A stretch of 6,188 nt of DNA from Vulcanimicrobiota bacterium (GTDB taxonomy: Bacteria; Vulcanimicrobiota; Vulcanimicrobiia; Vulcanimicrobiales; Vulcanimicrobiaceae), in contig DAHUYY010000116.1 of assembly GCA_027306845.1 (NCBI GenBank), forward strand, positions 1 to 6,188, in the 5' to 3' direction. The position numbers and the translations under genes are program-made. Positions 1-6,102 of the stretch are shown one piece after another (position 1 is the stretch's first letter; each line of letters opens with the position of its first letter). The notes below the pieces were generated by a model that worked only from the letters and a program-made list of their open reading frames with translations, made no database searches and was not told the origin of the DNA.

Positions 1-2
1 CG

Positions 3-980
3 CTCGCCGTTCGCCCGCAGAAAATTCGCGCGCTCGTCGGCGCGCGCGTCGCGCTCCGTATTCTGCGCGTCGATTCCGCACTGCATCCACTCGGAGTCGC
101 TGCTGCGAACGTTCGCGCTCGCATCGAACCCGCGTCGCTCGGCACCTTCGCGAACGGCACGTTCCTCGCTCGAGCGCCCGGTAACGGGAGGCTCGTTCTC
201 CGCGACGGCACGATCGCCGGAAGCGTTGCGCTGGAAATCTTCGATCGCCCCGCCTCGCTGACGATTCATCCGCGGCTCGCCGACGTGACGGCGAACGGTA
301 CGCTGCAACTCCGCGCGACCGCGCGCGATGCCGACGGCGCGCGCATCGCCGTTCCCGACGAGCTTCCTTGGCGCGCCGTTGGAGCGAGCATCTCCCCGTC
401 GGGCCTCTTAACCGCCGGAGATGGCGATGTCGAGGTGGATTTAGAGATCGGCGATATCTCCGCATCGAAAAACGTGCGCGTCGGCACGCATTCCGTTCCG
501 CTACAGCTCGCGAACATCGCGCGTTTTTTAAGCGTTCCCGCCTCTGAAGCAGGCGGCGTCACGGCGACCGGCGCCGATGCCGTCGATCTTACCTACGATT
601 TCAGCGGTGCCGAGCGCGCGGCTTTCGCCCTGCTCGAGCAACCATTGCCGCCGCAGACGACCGCGCTAACCTTCGACGCTCGCTCCGCGGGGCAGGGCGG
701 ATTTCTGCGCGTGGCGATGCGCGACGCGCGCAACGACGACATCTTGCTTACCGCAGAACGCCTCGACCGCCCCGGGCTCCGATCGGTGCGCGTAGTTATT
801 CCAAAGACGGCGCTGCCGCCGTTACGGCTCACCGGAATCTATATCGTGCGCGCGCTCGGCCCGGGAAGAGCGAATCGCTCGGCGGGCAAAATCGAGCTAT
901 CGAACGTGCGCGCTTGGGTCGCCGGGGCGCCCCCCGAAGAACCAAAACCCGAGCGCCGCGAGCCCAAACAACACGGCTAA
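3..980 (+). CDS. Secreted Ig-like repeat protein, probable C-terminal part of a phosphodiester glycosidase-type protein (5' end outside window)
   Basis: The frame is open from the left edge, so 325 C-terminal residues are visible and the true start lies upstream. The first ~165 residues read as two bacterial Ig-like (BIG2-type) units, each with a GxFxA- or GLLTAG-type turn followed by alternating beta-strand residues (GTFLARAPGNG, then SPSGLLTAGDGD). After a linker comes a ~130-residue module beginning around LTYDFSGAERAAF, continuing through FLRVAMRDARND and ending in IELSNVRAWVAG. From memory, this arrangement matches the C-terminal part of bacterial secreted phosphodiester glycosidase (NAGPA/DUF2233) family proteins, where the last module resembles a carbohydrate-binding beta-sandwich. 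No catalytic domain is in view, so the enzyme assignment is inference; a generic surface adhesin is the alternative. The last ~20 residues are charged and Pro-rich and overlap the opposing gene by 84 bp. Confidence 0.6.
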   Translation, partial: LAVRPQKIRALVGARVALRILRVDSALHPLGVAAANVRARIEPASLGTFANGTFLARAPGNGRLVLRDGTIAGSVALEIFDRPASLTIHPRLADVTANGTLQLRATARDADGARIAVPDELPWRAVGASISPSGLLTAGDGDVEVDLEIGDISASKNVRVGTHSVPLQLANIARFLSVPASEAGGVTATGADAVDLTYDFSGAERAAFALLEQPLPPQTTALTFDARSAGQGGFLRVAMRDARNDDILLTAERLDRPGLRSVRVVIPKTALPPLRLTGIYIVRALGPGRANRSAGKIELSNVRAWVAGAPPEEPKPERREPKQHG

Positions 981-1823
981 TCCGAGAATCGGCAACGAAG
1001 GCACGGCAAGAACGACGATCGCCGGATAGCGGTGGATGCGCGGTTGCAAGAAAAGGTCGGCGACGCGCGTTCGCTGCCCGTTCGCCGCGAGCCCAAGGCT
1101 GTGCGCGAGCGTCCGGCCGAGCGAATCGTCGACGGCAAAAAGCACGGTGCGGTGCGCGCTTCCGCCGCGCAGCAATTGCGCCTGTGCGGCAGTGAAGAGC
1201 ACCACTTTAACGTCGCGATGAACCGCAGGCAGCGCAAAGGAATCGAAGGGAAGATTGAATCCGGCGATCTCTTGCGTGTGCTGCATCAACAGCACCGGCG
1301 AAAGAAAGGTGCTCCCGGTAGGCTGCGTTATCGTAAGATGCACGCCTGCGAGCGTATCGGCGCTCACGGCGACGACCGTCCGCTCGAAACAGCGGAGCAA
1401 CGTCGCATCGCGGTAGAGCCCGTGGCGGCACGAGATCGACGCCTTCGTTCCACCACGTTCGAGCAGTACGCTCGCACCGGGGCGATCGAGATCCGGAAAG
1501 ACGAGCGTCGCACCGAGTTCCGGTAGCGCAACCTGCGCTCCGGGCACCGCAACGATCGTACGCGGATCGGGAGCGAAGAGCGAATTTGAAAAACCGGCCG
1601 CGCCGACGACGAGCATCGCCGCAAGCATCAGCAGCGCCGCCGTCGTACGCCGACGCGTCGGCACCGCGCGTAAGGAACGCAGCACGCGAATACTACCGAG
1701 AAGCGCGACCGCGGCGATCGCCAATATCCACCACGTTGCGTGAACGAAGGCCGCGTCGGGGAATGCAATCTCGGCGAGCGCCGCGGCAAAAAGCGCGATG
1801 CAGAAGGCAGCGCCGATTTTCAT
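897..1823 (-). CDS. Four-helix membrane protein of unknown function with two-cysteine extracytoplasmic domain
   Basis: I do not recognise the family of this 308-residue protein. Hydrophobic segments lie at about residues 3-22, 31-48, 62-80 and 266-297. The loop between helices 2 and 3 is arginine-rich (RVLRSLRAVPTRRR), which places it in the cytoplasm by the positive-inside rule and puts residues ~81-265 outside the membrane. That outer domain holds exactly two cysteines, Cys132 and Cys145; the only other is Cys8 in helix 1. It is the last gene of a three-gene operon. Its ATG overlaps the thioredoxin stop (ATGA, 1820-1823), so translation is probably coupled. Three N-terminal helices, a large outer domain and one C-terminal helix recall the ResB/Ccs1 cytochrome c assembly proteins, and ResA-type thioredoxins work with those. 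However, this protein is much shorter than usual ResB and I see no ResB motif. The helix-4 region overlaps the end of the convergent gene. The reading frame is well supported; the function is open. Confidence 0.8.
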   Translation of the reverse strand: MKIGAAFCIALFAAALAEIAFPDAAFVHATWWILAIAAVALLGSIRVLRSLRAVPTRRRTTAALLMLAAMLVVGAAGFSNSLFAPDPRTIVAVPGAQVALPELGATLVFPDLDRPGASVLLERGGTKASISCRHGLYRDATLLRCFERTVVAVSADTLAGVHLTITQPTGSTFLSPVLLMQHTQEIAGFNLPFDSFALPAVHRDVKVVLFTAAQAQLLRGGSAHRTVLFAVDDSLGRTLAHSLGLAANGQRTRVADLFLQPRIHRYPAIVVLAVPSLPILGLAVLFGLAALGFWFFGGRPGDPSAHVR

Positions 1824-2359
1824 GGTGACTCCAAAAGCGGTTTGAGGGCACGGACGATCTGCGGATAGGTAAGCGGCCCATCGAACGCGCGCACTACGAT
1901 ACCGCGCCGATCCACGATCGCCGTTGTCGGGAGGCCGAAGGCCCCGAACGCGCGACCGTAGCGTTGCGTTGGGTCGACGACGATGCGATACGTGATTCCG
2001 AGCGAGCGAGCGAACGAGCGCGCAACCGCACCGGATTCGCCCTGATCGATGCCGATCACGCGCACCCCGTGCGTCGCTTCCTTACGAGCGACGCGCTCGA
2101 GATCGGGCATCTCGGCTCGACAGGGCGGGCACCACGAGGCCCAAAGATTGACGACGAGTACGCGCCCGCGCTCGCCGGCGAGCGAGTATGAAGCGCCGCG
2201 TTCGTCAACGAGCGGAAGTTCGGGAAGCGGAGCACCGATGAGCGTGCCCGGGCCGGCGGCAGTCGAGGGGCGGAAGTAGGGGACCAACAAAAAGGCCGCG
2301 AGCGCGATCGCAGCACTCACCAAGAACCAGCGCCAAAGCCGAGTCATCGAAGCGAGCAT
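1820..2359 (-). CDS. TlpA/ResA-family membrane-anchored thiol:disulfide oxidoreductase
   Basis: This 179-residue thioredoxin-fold protein is of the TlpA/ResA/AhpC-TSA type and probably exchanges disulfides outside the cytoplasmic membrane. Residues ~9-28 form one hydrophobic helix after MTRLWRW, read as an uncleaved signal anchor. The fold begins near residue 40. The active site WCPPC is at 76-80 within NLWASWCPPCRAEMPDL, and the cis-proline is Pro144 in FGLPTT. Such proteins usually reduce apocytochrome c or other exported thiol proteins. The reductant donor (CcdA/DsbD) is not in this window. I chose the ATG at 2359 because a Shine-Dalgarno-like AAGAAGG (complement of 2364-2370) lies 4 bases upstream; a second ATG at 2347 (Met5) is possible. 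The gene begins 9 bases after the upstream 106-residue gene and its TGA overlaps the next ATG, so it is the middle gene of an operon. The family call is firm; the specific partner is unknown, though the two-cysteine protein encoded next is the obvious candidate. Confidence 0.93.
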   Translation of the reverse strand: MLASMTRLWRWFLVSAAIALAAFLLVPYFRPSTAAGPGTLIGAPLPELPLVDERGASYSLAGERGRVLVVNLWASWCPPCRAEMPDLERVARKEATHGVRVIGIDQGESGAVARSFARSLGITYRIVVDPTQRYGRAFGAFGLPTTAIVDRRGIVVRAFDGPLTYPQIVRALKPLLESP

Positions 2360-2363
2360 ACGA

Positions 2364-2370
2364 CCTTCTT
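2364..2370 (-). promoter_or_regulatory. Ribosome binding site of the thioredoxin gene
   Basis: Read on the minus strand this is AAGAAGG, four bases before the ATG at 2359. It overlaps the TAA stop of the upstream gene (2369-2371), so a ribosome ending there would sit on the site, consistent with coupled translation. It is the clearest purine-rich site in the window and supports the start at 2359 over the in-frame ATG at 2347. Confidence 0.5.
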
Positions 2371-2689
2371 ACCAGTCTCCCATGCGATCTTCATCGACCT
2401 CACCTTCGAGTACGAGGAGCCCCGGCGGCAAGATTTCCGCCGAGAGCGGAACGCCGCCGTACCGAATCCGGGGCTCCAATCGCTCGCCACGAGACGCGGC
2501 GAGCTCTTCGAGACGGAACAGCACGTCGGCACTGCAGAGCGCCTGCAGCGGAGCGACGTTATAGAGCCGCCGAAAACGAGCGAACGCTGCTTCGAATGCA
2601 GCCTCGTCGAATCGAGGTTCAAGGCGTACTTCGCAACGAACGCGTTCCAGGTGCCCGACTCCTTCTAAACGAATCGTGGGCTCGCTCAT
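2369..2689 (-). CDS. Conserved-looking small protein of unknown function, first gene of the thioredoxin operon
   Basis: This 106-residue, acidic, soluble protein has no signal peptide or membrane segment, and I do not recognise the family. It looks like a real folded domain. Residues 5-25 alternate as a strand (TIRLEGVGHLERVRCEVRLE), ~28-68 are helical (FDEAAFEAAFARFRRLYN, then ADVLFRLEELAASRGER), and the end is strand-rich (GVPLSAEILPPGLLVLEGEV) before an acidic tail. Cysteines are at 19 and 52, without a CxxC pair. It is the promoter-proximal gene of the operon and ends 9 bases before the thioredoxin gene. Its ATG (2687-2689) shares the palindrome CATG with the divergent folD ATG, so its own promoter must lie inside folD. 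In some genomes folD is next to xseA/xseB, but this sequence shows no XseB features. I consider it a genuine gene, function unknown. Confidence 0.7.
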   Translation of the reverse strand: MSEPTIRLEGVGHLERVRCEVRLEPRFDEAAFEAAFARFRRLYNVAPLQALCSADVLFRLEELAASRGERLEPRIRYGGVPLSAEILPPGLLVLEGEVDEDRMGDW

Positions 2690-3539
2690 GCCCGCTCACA
2701 TTCTCGACGGCCGTGCCCTTGCAGCCGAGATGCGCGCCGATTTAACGGCACGCGCCGCGGCATTACGCGCTCGCGGCATTCAGCCGCGGTTGACCATCGT
2801 ATTTGTCGGCGAGAACGAGTCGAGCGTTGCCTACGTTCGCAACCTCGTTCGCAGCGGCGAACGGTGCGGCGTCGAGGTCTGCGTCGAACGACTCCCCGAA
2901 ACGAGTGATACGGCAGCTGTCCGAAAGAGCCTGGAACGCCTCGGCCCCGATCCGAGCGTTCACGGCGTTATGCTGCAGCAACCGCTGCCGATATCGCTCT
3001 CGATTCGCCAGATCGCCGATGCGATTCCGCCCGAAAAAGATGTCGATGGAGCGCACCCTACCAACCAGGGGCACCTCGCCTTCGGGAGCGGCACGCGCTT
3101 CGTTCCGGCTACCCCGGCCGCCGTCATGCGGCTCCTCGAGCGCAGCCCCCATTGGCCGCCGCTCGGACGGCGCACCGTTGTTATCGGGCGTTCGATCGTC
3201 GTCGGGCTCCCGGTCGCGTTGCTGCTGCTCGCCGCCGATGCGACCGTCACCGTTCTGCATAAGGAGTCCGCGAGTCTCCAACCTTACCTTTCGCTCGCGG
3301 AGATCGTCGTCGTGGCCACCGGAGTTCCCGGGCTCATCGGCGGTGGCGATATCGCGCCGGGAGCGACGGTTATCGATGTCGGAACGACCGTCGTCGACGG
3401 CGTCCTGCGCGGAGACGTCGATTACGATAGCGCGCTTGAAGTCGCGGGGGCCATCACGCCGGTTCCCGGCGGCGTCGGCCCGGTCACGAACATGACCCTT
3501 CTGCACAACGTCATCGAGGCTGCGGAATCCGCCGGTTAA
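2688..3539 (+). CDS. folD: FolD-family methylenetetrahydrofolate dehydrogenase/cyclohydrolase lacking the catalytic lysine
   Basis: FolD interconverts 5,10-methylene-, 5,10-methenyl- and 10-formyl-tetrahydrofolate in the cytoplasm using NAD(P). The 283 residues match the family length and start with the typical hILDGR motif. Conserved features are Tyr49 (SSVAYV), Gln97 (MLQQPLP), Asp120 (PPEKDVDG), a dinucleotide-binding stretch VVIGRSIVVGLP (164-175) and the signature PVPGGVGPVTNMT (258-270). The lysine four residues after Tyr49, normally in YVxxK, is Leu53 (codon CTC; YVRNL). That lysine is essential for the cyclohydrolase step in characterised enzymes. Further departures are PATP for PCTP (140-143), and Ile170 and Leu174 in the usual GRSNxVGxP region. 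The protein may therefore be dehydrogenase-only, weakly active, or a divergent paralogue. I chose the ATG at 2688; an in-frame GTG at 2676 would add four residues but has no better ribosome site. Start and stop each overlap the opposed neighbour. Confidence 0.93.
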   Translation: MPAHILDGRALAAEMRADLTARAAALRARGIQPRLTIVFVGENESSVAYVRNLVRSGERCGVEVCVERLPETSDTAAVRKSLERLGPDPSVHGVMLQQPLPISLSIRQIADAIPPEKDVDGAHPTNQGHLAFGSGTRFVPATPAAVMRLLERSPHWPPLGRRTVVIGRSIVVGLPVALLLLAADATVTVLHKESASLQPYLSLAEIVVVATGVPGLIGGGDIAPGATVIDVGTTVVDGVLRGDVDYDSALEVAGAITPVPGGVGPVTNMTLLHNVIEAAESAG

Positions 3540-4246
3540 TTCAAACTGAAGTAGGTACCCAGCAACGGATCGGGCGCGGTACGGTGCAAAATATCTTCGC
3601 CGCGCGCGCGACGTAATTCGATCTCTGCGCGACGGCGCTCCACGACGCGGCGCAGCTGCGGCAGCAACCGTTCTAGCACGTCGATCTCGGCGCGCAAGCG
3701 AATCTCGGTCTCCGTTAATTCGAGGAGCCGCTGTTTGATACTCTCCGAAATACGCAACGCATCGGCGACGAAGAACGAAAGCGCGGCCGGATCTTCGGGG
3801 CTATCGGCCTCCAGTTCGGTTCCGGAATACTCGACGATGAGCGCGAGATACTCTTCGAATGCCGTTTTCAGACGCTCGGCAAGTTCGTCGAGCGCACGCG
3901 ACGGCGGAGCTTCTTCCAGAATCTCCGCTCTCACCAAAAGGTAGGGTTCTCGCGCAAGCACCTCGAGAATGCGGAAGCGTTCGGTGCCGATTGTTTGGAT
4001 GAAATAGCGGCCGAGCGGTAATTGATGCGCGGTCGAAATTTCCGCTATCGTACCGACGTCATGCGGCGTCACCTCGGGATCCCCCGCTTCCGCACCGTCG
4101 GCGATAAGCGCGACCCCAAAACCTTCGCCGGTCGCAAGACACTCGGCGATCATCTGCCGATAGCGCGGCTCGAAAATATGAAGGTTGAGCGCTGCTCCCG
4201 GGAAGAGCACCGCATGAAGCGGGAAGAGGCGAAGCCTCGCAATCAT
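3536..4246 (-). CDS. LON substrate-binding (protease La N-terminal-like) domain protein with helical C-terminal tail
   Basis: This 236-residue protein consists of a LON N-terminal domain without any ATPase or protease domain. The hallmark opening is clear: LFPLHAVLFPGAALNLHIFEPRYRQ begins at residue 7. It is followed by GFGVALI (43-49), DVGTIAEIS (63-71) and GTERFRILEV (86-95), the usual strands of the fold. From about residue 117 to 225 the chain is predicted helical and highly charged (for example LRAEIDVLERLLPQLRRVVERRR), as in other stand-alone LON-domain proteins. Proteins of this type are widespread and poorly characterised; substrate recognition or a peptide-binding role is inferred from Lon. 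It is cytoplasmic, with no signal peptide. Its stop codon shares TTAA (3536-3539) with the folD stop, and no intergenic terminator separates the two. I see no Shine-Dalgarno sequence before the ATG, so the transcript may be leaderless or the start only approximate. Confidence 0.9.
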   Translation of the reverse strand: MIARLRLFPLHAVLFPGAALNLHIFEPRYRQMIAECLATGEGFGVALIADGAEAGDPEVTPHDVGTIAEISTAHQLPLGRYFIQTIGTERFRILEVLAREPYLLVRAEILEEAPPSRALDELAERLKTAFEEYLALIVEYSGTELEADSPEDPAALSFFVADALRISESIKQRLLELTETEIRLRAEIDVLERLLPQLRRVVERRRAEIELRRARGEDILHRTAPDPLLGTYFSLN

Positions 4247-4340
4247 GGGTTGCTAGGCGTTCGCCCCCGACGGCGCACTGCCTCCCCCCTCGATGCCGGC
4301 GAGGCGGGCCGATTCACGGTAAAGCGCGAAACGTTATGGG
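4247..4340. promoter_or_regulatory. Divergent intergenic region, presumed promoters for the LON-domain gene and the methyltransferase operon
   Basis: This 94-base gap is the largest non-coding interval lying between genes in the window. It separates a leftward from a rightward gene, so promoters for both are expected here. I see no convincing -35/-10 pair on either strand. The nearest to AT-rich stretches are TTCACG (4313-4318) and GTTATG (4333-4338), spaced only 14 bases apart. It contains a C-rich run (CCTCCCCCCTC, 4281-4291) and no strong ribosome binding site for either gene. The assignment rests on gene layout, not on a motif. Confidence 0.35.
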
Positions 4341-4967
4341 GTGGCTGATGCGATAACCTACCTCGAAAGCGTACACCCTCCGATCCATTCGCTCTTGTTG
4401 GAGCTCGAACAACATGCGCGCAAGGACGGCGTCCCGCTGGTCTCGCGCGATACGGGGCGCTTGCTTTCGACGCTCGTTCATGCGATGCAAGCCAACCGTA
4501 TTTTAGAGATTGGAACCGGGTATGGCTACGCGACGCTGTGGATGGCCTTCGCCCAGCCGCCGATGGGCAAGATCTGGACGCTCGATACCGACGTGACCCG
4601 GACCGAGATCGCGCTATCGTATTTTCAGCGCTCCGGCGAAGGCGATTATATAACGCTCTTCAACCAGAGCGCGCTCGAGTTGCTGCCGAATTTCGGCCAT
4701 CGAAACCTCGACATCGTCTTTCTCGACGCGCGCAAATCGGAGTATATCGAATATCTCGATCTCGTGGTACCGATGCTCAAGCGTTCGGGGCTGATCGTGG
4801 TAGACGATTGCCTGCTCGGCAACGTCGCCGAGACTCCGTCGAAGAAGGATAGTGAGGACGAGCGCGCGATTCGCGCCTTCAACGAACGCTTTCTTAGCCA
4901 TCCCGATCTCGACGCAACGATTCTTGCACTCGGCAACGGCATCGGCATCGGGGCTCGCATTCGGTGA
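4341..4967 (+). CDS. SAM-dependent O-methyltransferase, class I (CCoAOMT/COMT-like)
   Basis: This 208-residue cytoplasmic enzyme of the O-methyltransferase_3 type probably moves a methyl group from S-adenosylmethionine to a hydroxyl, typically of a catechol. Motif I is RILEIGTGYGYATLWMA (53-69). An acidic residue after the second strand is in TLDTD (80-84). The metal and catalytic region is LDIVFLDARKSEYIEY (123-138) with Asp129, followed by LIVVDDCLLGNV (151-162). The usual Asp-Asn metal pair at that point is Asp155-Asp156 here. The end GNGIGIGARIR matches the family's last strands. An in-frame TAA at 4320-4322 limits the start: GTG at 4341 is the only standard start before the conserved region, with no clear Shine-Dalgarno site. 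It is the first gene of a three-gene operon, and its TGA overlaps the next GTG (GTGA, 4964-4967). The family is firm; the acceptor is unknown. Confidence 0.92.
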   Translation: MADAITYLESVHPPIHSLLLELEQHARKDGVPLVSRDTGRLLSTLVHAMQANRILEIGTGYGYATLWMAFAQPPMGKIWTLDTDVTRTEIALSYFQRSGEGDYITLFNQSALELLPNFGHRNLDIVFLDARKSEYIEYLDLVVPMLKRSGLIVVDDCLLGNVAETPSKKDSEDERAIRAFNERFLSHPDLDATILALGNGIGIGARIR

Positions 4968-5464
4968 GTCGCGGCGAGCCCGCGCTCGCAGAGGCAACGC
5001 GCGCAGCACTGCGATTTGTCCCGACGGCGGTCGCGGTCGTTACGGCGGTTCGTGAAGGCGAAGCACGCGGAATTACGATTAGCGCGTTTACCAGCGTCTC
5101 GCTCGAACCGCCGACGCTCTCGATCTGCATCAATCGTCAAGCGCGCAGCTATCTCTACATCGCACATTCACGTCGTTTCGCGCTTAACGTCCTGGCCGCC
5201 GACCAACGCGAAATCGCCGCACGCTTTTCGGGGAAACGGCACGAACGGCAATTCGAAGGCTTAGCAACCGTCGCCGGGCTCGGCGATATTCCGCTCGTCT
5301 CGGGCGCCGTCGCGCATTTCGAGTGCGTGGTCGCTGCGGAGCACGAGGTTGGCTCGCACTCCATCTTCATCGCCGAGATCGAACGGGCCTCACATCACCC
5401 CGGAGAACCACTCGGGTATTTCGACGGCGCATTCCGCACCTTCTCACTAGAGCGCGTTCCGTGA
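4964..5464 (+). CDS. Flavin reductase-like FMN-binding domain protein
   Basis: This 166-residue protein is of the flavin reductase-like family (HpaC/RutF type). Members reduce FMN or FAD with NAD(P)H, often to feed a partner monooxygenase, or carry bound FMN. Family landmarks occur in order: RFVPTAVAVVTAV (17-29), GITISAFTSVSLEPPTLSICIN (37-57, the flavin-contact loop), FALNVLAADQREIAARFSG (72-90), HFECVVAAEHEVGSHSIFIAEI (118-139) with His132 in the position of the family's GDH motif, and PLGYFDGAFRTF (149-160) at the end. No signal peptide is present. It starts with a GTG inside the stop of the methyltransferase and ends in the GTG of the hydrolase, both as GTGA overlaps, so the three proteins are probably made together. 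No flavin-dependent monooxygenase is encoded in the window. The family call is firm; the physiological electron acceptor is unknown. Confidence 0.9.
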   Translation: MSRGEPALAEATRAALRFVPTAVAVVTAVREGEARGITISAFTSVSLEPPTLSICINRQARSYLYIAHSRRFALNVLAADQREIAARFSGKRHERQFEGLATVAGLGDIPLVSGAVAHFECVVAAEHEVGSHSIFIAEIERASHHPGEPLGYFDGAFRTFSLERVP

Positions 5465-6096
5465 TTATCGAAAGCTTCCCCGTCGGTGCGCTCTCCTGCA
5501 ACGCCACGATCCTCGGCGATGAAATAAGCGGCGATGCAATCGTCATCGATGGCGGAGACGGCCGCGACGAAGTGCTCAAACGCCTCGCCGCACGCGGCCT
5601 GCGCGCACGCTATCTCGTCCACACGCACGCCCACTTCGATCATATCGCCGACGTCGGCGGCCTGCGCGCGCGGACGGGCGCACGAGCGTTGCTCCACCCC
5701 GCCGATCTACCGATCTATCGCGCCCAACCGGCGTTGGTACGTGCATTCGGTTTTTCGATGCCCGAGCCGGTCGAACTCGACGGCGATCTCCTCGACGGGG
5801 ATAACCTCCGCGTCGGATCGCTTGCGCTCCACGTGTTGCACACGCCGGGGCATACGCCCGGCAGCGTAAGCTTTGCCGTCGAGGAGGGCGGCGCAAGCAC
5901 GATTTTCAGCGGTGACACCCTCTTCGCCGGAGCGATCGGGCGTTGGGACCTCGGCGGAACATCGATGGAGGATATCGTTGACTCGATCGAGCGCAAACTC
6001 CTCACCTTCGACGACGGCGCGCTCGTCGTTCCCGGGCACGGTCCGAGCACGACGATCGGGAAAGAGCGTCGCACGAATCCGTTTTTAGGGCGGTAA
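5461..6096 (+). CDS. Metallo-beta-lactamase-fold hydrolase, glyoxalase II-like (YcbL type)
   Basis: This 211-residue cytoplasmic metal-dependent thioester-type hydrolase has a complete zinc-binding set: THAHFDH with His56, His58, Asp60 and His61; His131 in HTPGHTPGS; Asp152 in FSGDTLF; and His193 in PGHGPSTTIG. The segment GRWDLGGTS (160-168) and the end TNPFL are typical of the short YcbL-type glyoxalase II relatives of about 215 residues, which hydrolyse acyl-thiol adducts such as S-lactoylglutathione. The real substrate thiol in this organism is unknown. The frame is open back to 5323, but the GTG at 5461 is chosen because the fold begins immediately (MIIESFPVGALSCNATIL) and the GTG overlaps the upstream TGA (GTGA, 5461-5464), repeating the junction of the previous pair. 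It is the last gene of the operon. Family confidence is high; substrate is inference. Confidence 0.93.
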   Translation: MIIESFPVGALSCNATILGDEISGDAIVIDGGDGRDEVLKRLAARGLRARYLVHTHAHFDHIADVGGLRARTGARALLHPADLPIYRAQPALVRAFGFSMPEPVELDGDLLDGDNLRVGSLALHVLHTPGHTPGSVSFAVEEGGASTIFSGDTLFAGAIGRWDLGGTSMEDIVDSIERKLLTFDDGALVVPGHGPSTTIGKERRTNPFLGR

Positions 6097-6102
6097 AAGC
6101 GG

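Noticed and set aside
1032..1526. Plus-strand open frame of 164 codons opposite the membrane protein
   Set aside because: The product is Arg-rich and low-complexity with no start signal. The opposite strand gives clear membrane helices, a coupled start and sensible topology.
2676..2687. GTG at 2676 as the folD start
   Set aside because: It would add only four residues with no better ribosome site. FolD proteins normally begin just before the ILDG motif, which fits the ATG at 2688.
2763..3506. Long open frame of 247 codons antisense to folD, and another of 230 codons in a second plus frame
   Set aside because: Both lie wholly inside the strongly recognisable folD. Their products are Arg/Asp- or Ser/Arg-rich with no motif, which is the normal shadow of GC-rich coding sequence.
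4313..4338. TTCACG and GTTATG as a sigma-70 promoter for the methyltransferase operon
   Set aside because: The spacing is 14 bases, too short, and both hexamers match the consensus poorly.
4022..4348. Plus-strand open frame of 108 codons running into the methyltransferase start
   Set aside because: It is antisense to the LON-domain gene, its product looks unfolded and Arg-rich, and it merely crosses the intergenic region.
5323..5460. N-terminal extension of the metallo-hydrolase back to 5323
   Set aside because: The extension overlaps the flavin reductase out of frame and encodes Arg-rich sequence. The fold starts right at the GTG at 5461, which repeats the GTGA junction upstream.
5461..6096. 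Idea that the flavin reductase plus metallo-beta-lactamase pair is a split flavodiiron protein
   Set aside because: The hydrolase keeps the zinc-type HxHxDH motif and the glyoxalase II-type GRxDLGGTS segment, and no flavodoxin domain is present.
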